Made by a program: the position numbers and the translations under genes. This document shows, one piece after another, positions 59,034 through 64,000 of a stretch of 64,000 nt of DNA. The notes below the pieces were generated by a model. It saw only the letters and a list, made by a program, of their open reading frames with translations. It was not told the DNA's origin and did not search any database. The DNA is from Lunularia cruciata (taxonomy: Eukaryota > Streptophyta > Marchantiopsida > Lunulariales > Lunulariaceae): the NCBI GenBank assembly GCA_948567375.1, contig OX419757.1, positions 11,346,001 through 11,410,000 of the forward strand, in the 5' to 3' direction. Every line of letters starts with the position of its first letter. Position 1 is the stretch's first letter.

Positions 59034-59744
59034 CTAAACTATCCAATCAACCATTGCTTGATGCGGCACTTGGCCTTTCTCAGATTGTTCTTGTGCAATT
59101 GGCTTGATCCACACCGTGAATACAAACTTATCTTCCTCCAAAGCTTGCTCTATGGCTGCTTCATTAACAAACTTCCCTTCTAGGGACTCATCTCTCTTCC
59201 AAACTTGCTCCATGGTTGCCTTCTTGGTAAACTTCCCATCTTGGGACTCATCTCCCTTCCAGATTTGCTCTATGGCTATCTTCTCAACAAACTTCCCATC
59301 TTGGGACTGACTATTCTTAGGTGTCTTACTCAGAGGTGCCAGACAACCTAATTGGAAATTCCTACCTTGGTGTTGTACTTGAATTTGGCGTTGGGTCCAA
59401 TCAAATTGAACCTTATGACGTTCAAGCCAAGGTAGACCCTGAATGATATCATAGTGTAGAGGTGCCACTACAAACCTCATACACTCCAAATACTCCTTCC
59501 CAATCTTGAAGGTAACAAGATGCGAAGTGCGGGATGCAAAACCCTTTCTACCATCTACCATCATCAAACTACTTCCAATCACTGGCTTGATAGGAATACC
59601 CAATTCCTTTGCTACTTGCATAGACATGCAATTCTTTGAACTTCCAGAATCAACTAAAATTCTACAACCCCGATTAGATATCATACCTTGCAAGTGAAGC
59701 AAACTTGCATAGGTCAAGCCTTCAATCCCATTGGAACTAATCAA
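59034..59744 (-). CDS. Aspartic protease with three 20-residue repeats, copy B
   Basis: 236-codon frame. 'CRILVDSGSSKNCMS' (residues 27-41) is the retropepsin active site, and 'HYDIIQGLPWLERHKVQFDW' the second conserved block. Residues 147-206 are three tandem copies of a 20-residue acidic/basic unit, each with D/E-GKF near its start and EQ further on (59127-59306, 60-bp period). The repeat sits between protease and RT and could be a flexible spacer. The frame ends in TAG where copy A has Gln. Confidence 0.85.
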   Translation of the reverse strand: MISSNGIEGLTYASLLHLQGMISNRGCRILVDSGSSKNCMSMQVAKELGIPIKPVIGSSLMMVDGRKGFASRTSHLVTFKIGKEYLECMRFVVAPLHYDIIQGLPWLERHKVQFDWTQRQIQVQHQGRNFQLGCLAPLSKTPKNSQSQDGKFVEKIAIEQIWKGDESQDGKFTKKATMEQVWKRDESLEGKFVNEAAIEQALEEDKFVFTVWIKPIAQEQSEKGQVPHQAMVDWIV

Positions 59745-59770
59745 GCTCCCAATAGGTGGCTCAAAATCTC

Positions 59771-60693
59771 CTATCGGGATTCCTCATTTCCCTGATCATT
59801 CCGCTCCACAACCTCCACTTGGGCAACTTGTTGAGGCCGTCCATTCTTGAGTGGGCATTCAATAATGTGATGCCCTAACTGGTGACAATAAAAACAACCA
59901 CCATTTTGTCGCAGTTTCTCTCTGTCTGCCATGCCCAATGGTCTTTGTTGAATTGCATCAATCTCCATTGGTGCTGGCTCCTCCACTTGTGTGTAGTGTA
60001 TTGGTAGGCTTTGTGGGGGTCGAGGTTGAGACCAAGTTGTTGCCACCAAGGAATCAAAATGTTCGGCCAAACGCATGGCTTCCTCCAAGTGTTGTGGCTC
60101 TCGCATGGTTACCTCTAATTTGGTTCTTGCCTTCAAGCCCCTCACGAATTGATCTAGAGCTTCACCTTCCAATATATTTGGAATTTGCATGATGATGTTT
60201 TGGAACTGCGTGATGTAACTTCTTACAAAGCAAATCTGTTTCAACTTTGCCAACTTATCCTATGGATCTTGTGTGGCATTTATAGCTTGGAACCGACTGA
60301 TTATTGCGCTCTTGGATTCTGCCCATGTCAAGATCGGTGCAACCATTTGTTGTTCGGCTCGCTCCACTCGGAATCTCCACCATAGCTTTGCTACTCCATC
60401 CAATTGGCTAGAAGCCAAGAGAATTTTTTTTTGCTCATCTTGTAGATTGGTAGCTTCAAAATAACATTCACAATCAAACACAAAATTCTCCATTGCACTC
60501 AGGAGATTCTTGCCTTCAAATACCTTGGGTTTAGGGAATCTGATCCAATCTTTTCCTTCTCAAATTGGTACTCTCTCCACCTGCTCTTGTCGTCAAAGAT
60601 CTTGTTCATCCAACAATCAAGTGAGGTGCTCAATTTGTTGTTGCATAGCAAGGATAACATCAGGTATTGCCGCCATGGTTGCTCCTCTATCAC
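59771..60693 (-). pseudogene. gag, copy B
   Basis: Gag core with 'ASQLDGVAKLWWRF' and 'LEGEALDQFVRGLKARTKLEV', ending in a zinc knuckle 'CFYCHQLGHHIIEC' (C-X2-C-X4-H-X4-C). A frameshift near 60560 and a TAG at 60260 disrupt it. Confidence 0.85.
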
Positions 60694-60933
60694 ACCACTC
60701 CCAATCTATCTAATTTATTAACACATAGAAATAGCACGTCCACCATTCTCCATAAGTTACAACCGGAAGCACCAAGGGTTCCTCAGATATGGTGATCATA
60801 TGCAAAAAATCTTGTCCAAAGTGTGAGGAGATGAACTATGTGAAACGATGCTTGGGTAGTATTTGGATGCAAAAATCCCAATGGTTTGGTGGAAGTGGAT
60901 TTGGTGGTCCATAAATTCCATCCATCCTATTCC

Positions 60934-60947
60934 TACTCTGATACCAA
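60934..60947 (-). other. Primer-binding site of chromovirus copy B
   Basis: Minus-strand TTGGTATCAGAGTA, matching the initiator tRNA-Met primer site except at its end, directly inside the 5' LTR. Confidence 0.85.
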
Positions 60948-61370
60948 TGTAAAAGACCGAATCCAAGGAAAGAAATAGGAGAATGGAAATTCACATTGGG
61001 ACACTTGAATGAGGGAAAACTCCAAATGCCTAGCATGAGCTTCGGCTTTGGTATTTATAGGTAGTATACAAGACCCTTGAAGCTTCTCAAGAAGCTTCCT
61101 TGAGCCGCTTTCTTGGAGTGCAAGCCAAGTTAACTAGGAAGCTTCTCAAGAAGCTTCCTTCTAGAAGCCGCCTAGTTGGCCTGCAAGCTAAGCTAGTTAG
61201 AAGCTTCTAGATGCTTCCTTCTAGAAGCTACTTGCTTAGGGCACAAGTTAACTAGTTGGGAAGCTTCCCAAGAAGCTTCTTAGATGCTTCTAGAATATTC
61301 TAGGCTATGTTGTCTTATTCTCTACTTTGTAAGCCCGACTAACTTCATTGCTAAACTCTATATTGTTACA
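60948..61370 (-). repeat. 5' LTR of chromovirus copy B
   Basis: Same length as 55781-56203. TATA box TATAAATA on the minus strand (61052-61059). The perfect three-unit TTCTAGAATATTC lies at 61288-61300, and GAAGCTTC palindromes at 61079, 61091, 61138, 61150 and further on, all upstream of the TATA box in the transcribed direction. Confidence 0.92.
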
Positions 61371-61489
61371 CAACATGAGGTGATAGGCCATAGTGCCGAC
61401 TTGACAAAGAATAAAAAAGGCCCAATAAAATGAGGTCTGAGCTTATGAGGTCCAACTAATATAAGGTTGGTTGTCGACAGCCACACATA

Positions 61490-62220
61490 ATCCCCAACAT
61501 TGAACTCCATGTGCCTATGGTGTGCATCAACTAACTACTTTTGTCAATTTTGTGCAACTTGTAATCTATGCTTGACGCTCTCCACACCTTGTTGGATTTT
61601 AGAAATAAATGTGTTGATTGTGTCAACCTGGGTAGCCACTGGATGGATCTTCATCAAGCTAGAAGGTCTGAAGTGATGCTCACCATACATGAGGATGAAT
61701 AGAATGACTTGGGTGGATGCATTCACCAAATTGTTGTAAGTGAATTCCACCAATGGGAATAGGGTGTCCCACCTCTCTTGCTCCTCTAAGGTGAAGTCAT
61801 GTAACATGTCTTTAATAGTGCAATTAGCCCGCTCTGTTTGTCCATTTTTTGTGGGTGGTAAGCCTATAGACATGGCCAACTTGGTTTCAAAGAAACCAAA
61901 GAGTGTTTGCTAAAACAAACTAGTGAATTGAGTGCCTCTATCCATGATGAGTACTCAAGACAAGCTATGGTGAGAGAAGATTGCATCTAAGTATAATTGA
62001 GCTAGTTGTGGAGCGGTCACATCCTTGGTGGTAGAATCATTTTGCTAAGCCGGTCCACAAAGACCAAGATAGAGTCAAACCTTGAGGTGGTCTTGGGTAA
62101 TTCACACACGAGATCTATACTCACCTATTCCCAACATTGGGTAGGATTGGGGAGAGGTTGAAGGAGCCCTGCAAGAGGTTGATTAGAAGCTTTGTTCTAT
62201 TAATAGAGTAGGCAGTTGCA
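61490..62220 (-). pseudogene. Integrase of the family-2 element
   Basis: 'PPTKNGQTERANCTIKDML' (catalytic Glu), 'WDTLFPLVEFTYNNLVNAST' and 'LMYGEHHFRPSS' identify a gypsy integrase. Stops and shifts break up the earlier DDE parts. Confidence 0.78.
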
Positions 62221-62599
62221 TATATAGTCCATCACGTTGTTGCTTGTTTGGGCCAATGGTAATGGCATTGGATTGCATCCAAGGTCTTGACCACTCTAAC
62301 ATGACCTACAATGGCCAAATCATGACATTTTGCTACAATGGTGGTGCGTAATTTTGGGACATTTGGGATCCATATTCTACCATCACAAAAGGTGAGTCCT
62401 TGGGTGCCAGTGATACCTTTGGATGATTGCGCTCCTACAATTTGTGGATCAGTTCTTGTAGCAGCTAGAATTTAGGGTTAATCTTAACCTTTGCCACCAA
62501 GTTGTTTGCCATTGGCATGTTAGTGAATGCATCTGCAAGTTGCTTCTTACCTTCCACATAGGTGATTGTTATGTTGAAGCGTTGTCATCACTCTGCCCA

Positions 62600-62995
62600 T
62601 CAAATTTGGCAACAAGACAGATCCTTCTGTGTCTTGAGGTAGACTAGAGGTTTGTGGTCTCTCTCTACTACAAATCCCTGTTTGCCTAGATAGTGCTTCC
62701 AATGCTTGGTTGCAAGGACAATGACCAACTCTTCTTGTTCTATGGTGTGGTAATTGTGCTCTACTATTAAAAACTTTTGAGAGAAATATACAATTGGATG
62801 CCATCCGTCATGCCCCTCTTGTTGTAGGACTGCTCCTATTACTACGTTTGATGCATCTGTAGCCAACTTGATTGGACATTTTGGGTCATACCACTTCAAG
62901 ATTGGTGCATATAGCAAGGCGGCTTCCAATTCTTGAAATGCCAACTCTTGTGTGGTTCCCCATATCCACTTCTTCCCCTTGCCAAGTATTGCCAT
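62600..62995 (-). pseudogene. RNase H of the family-2 element
   Basis: 'LATDASNVVIGAVLQQEGHD' (first Asp), 'VEHNYHTIEQEELVIVLATK' (Glu) and 'VERDHKPLVYLKTQ' (Asp, usually TDHK). 131 codons open; truncated at its C-terminal side by a stop. Confidence 0.82.
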
Positions 62996-63009
62996 TAAAG
63001 GCTATGCAA

Positions 63010-63979
63010 CCTTGGAGAAGTCCTTGACAAATAGATCATTGAATCCCATCAACCCCTCTTGAGTTGAGTCTGATCTTTTGGGGCATTCCATTATTGAATG
63101 ACCTCTATTTTATCTATCAATACTTGAATACCCTTTGCATTTACTCTATGCCCCAAGTAGTCTGCTTCAAACTTGCCAAACTTGCACTTTGAGATTTTGG
63201 CATACAATCAATTTTGTCTTAGAATCTGGAGGACTTCTCGTAGATGTTGTTTGTGTTCCGTCATTGTGCGACTATATACTAAGATGTTGTCCAAGAAGAT
63301 GATAATAGACTTATCCAATTATGGACGAAATATGTCATTCATTAGACTCATGAAAGTGGCAGGTGCATTGGTGAGACCAAAAGGCATCACAAGATACTCA
63401 AAGTGGCCTGGTTTGAAAGGCAGTTTTGTACACATCCTCTTCTACAATTTGGATTTGATTGTAATTGCTCCACAAATCTAGTTTGGTGAAGTGTCTTGCT
63501 CCATTGAGTTGATCAAAGAGGTCATCCATATGAGGTAAGGGGTATTTGTTCTTCACTATTTGCTGATTGAGACCCCAATAGTCATTGCACATGTGCATTG
63601 TACTGTCCTTCTTCTTCACAAACAAGATAGGAGCTCCATATGGTGATATGTTGGGTTGGATGAACCTTTTTTGTAGCGTATCCTCAATTTGATCTTTACA
63701 CTCCTCCAATTCATAAGGTGATAGGCGATATGGGGCCTTACAAGGAGGTGTCTTCCTCGGGAGTGTCTCAATTTTATGATCTACTCTCCTTTTTGGGGGT
63801 AATCTTGAGGGTAGATCATCGGGAAAGACATCTTGAAACTCATTTACCACATCCTTCAATTTATCAAGGATCTGTCCATCAAGTTGTGCACTTTGGAGTT
63901 CTCTTATTAGACCCATGAAACATATATTGGTCTTACAGATAGTTGTTGTCCCTATGACATAGAGAGGCAATTCTTGCAT
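63010..63979 (-). pseudogene. Reverse transcriptase of the family-2 element, cut by the window end
   Basis: '[20 protein letters not shown]', '[18 protein letters not shown]', '[20 protein letters not shown]' and '[18 protein letters not shown]' are gypsy RT. The next part (PFGLTNAP-like at about 63380, then a catalytic region near 63290) lies in other frames after a shift near 63400. The protease/gag side is outside the window. Confidence 0.82.
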
Positions 63980-64000
63980 GTGTGATTTTTCTTTAATCCC

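Larger units (their letters stand above)
55781..61370 (-). mobile_element. Chromovirus family 1, copy B (structurally complete)
   Basis: Two 423-bp LTRs (55781-56203 and 60948-61370) differing at about 10 positions by eye (2.4 percent), flanked by CAGCA/CAACA. A primer site (minus TTGGTATCAGAG) lies inside the right LTR and a GGCGGGGGAA polypurine tract inside the left. Between them, in minus order: gag, protease, RT, RNase H, integrase and chromodomain. Several stops and two frameshifts remain, so it is not autonomous now. It is the youngest insertion of the nest and the reference copy for the family. The chromodomain at the integrase end makes it a chromovirus. Confidence 0.9.
54717..64000 (-). 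mobile_element. Ty3/gypsy family 2 element, partial, interrupted by copy B
   Basis: Its 3' LTR (54717-55446) is followed by a polypurine tract (minus AAAAGGAGGGAGG) and a 3' region up to 55780. After the 5.6 kb insertion of chromovirus copy B it resumes at 61371 with integrase, RNase H and RT, running off the window. It sits inside chromovirus copy A, so it is younger than A and older than B. Confidence 0.8.

Noticed and set aside
1-64000. tRNA, rRNA or CRISPR features
   Set aside because: I saw no cloverleaf-like tRNA gene, rRNA core or spaced repeat array; the tRNA-like matches are retrotransposon primer sites.

Overview
The window is plant nuclear DNA. It carries spliced genes with GT-AG introns, an HKT-family cation transporter, two small proteins with plastid-transit-like N-termini, and many plant-type LTR retrotransposons primed from initiator tRNA-Met. 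The HKT last exon has a fungal/bacterial Trk-like 'GRHRGLP' tail, and the two plastid LEA-like paralogues are compact. Both hint at a non-seed land plant (bryophyte or lycophyte grade), but I cannot name the species.

Layout. 1-6604 is a decayed Ty1/copia element (751-6604, minus strand) with both LTRs, a primer site and scraps of gag, integrase and RNase H. 6690-24000 is the gene island. It holds an HKT transporter (minus, three exons, one apparent frameshift), two paralogous plastid-targeted LEA-like genes (plus, 12644-13734 and 15614-16510) and a seven-bladed WD40 protein with an N-terminal coiled coil (minus, 18594-23792). 24000-31400 is gene-free and holds two solo LTRs and simple repeats.

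31416-41849 is a solo chromovirus LTR (family 1) split by a 10 kb Ty3/gypsy element on the plus strand. This inner element is the most remarkable object here. Besides gag, protease, RT, RNase H and integrase it carries a complete cytosine-5 DNA methyltransferase domain between protease and RT, and a PHD finger after the integrase. Its terminal repeats are circularly permuted (split direct repeats). Its reading frames are broken mostly by stops of the CAG-to-TAG and CGA-to-TGA type, as expected from methylcytosine deamination.

41850-48600 is AT-rich, gene-free DNA. 48600-64000 is a nest: a solo family-2 LTR beside a copia fragment, then family-1 chromovirus copy A (from 50718). Copy A is interrupted by a probable solo LTR and then by a family-2 gypsy element (from about 54717 past the window end). 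The family-2 element is itself interrupted by family-1 copy B (55781-61370, complete, two 423-bp LTRs, chromodomain integrase). Family-1 LTRs are packed with GAAnnTTC/TTCnnGAA arrays upstream of their TATA box, a heat-shock-element-like layout.

All assignments are from reading motifs by eye; no alignment or database search was run.
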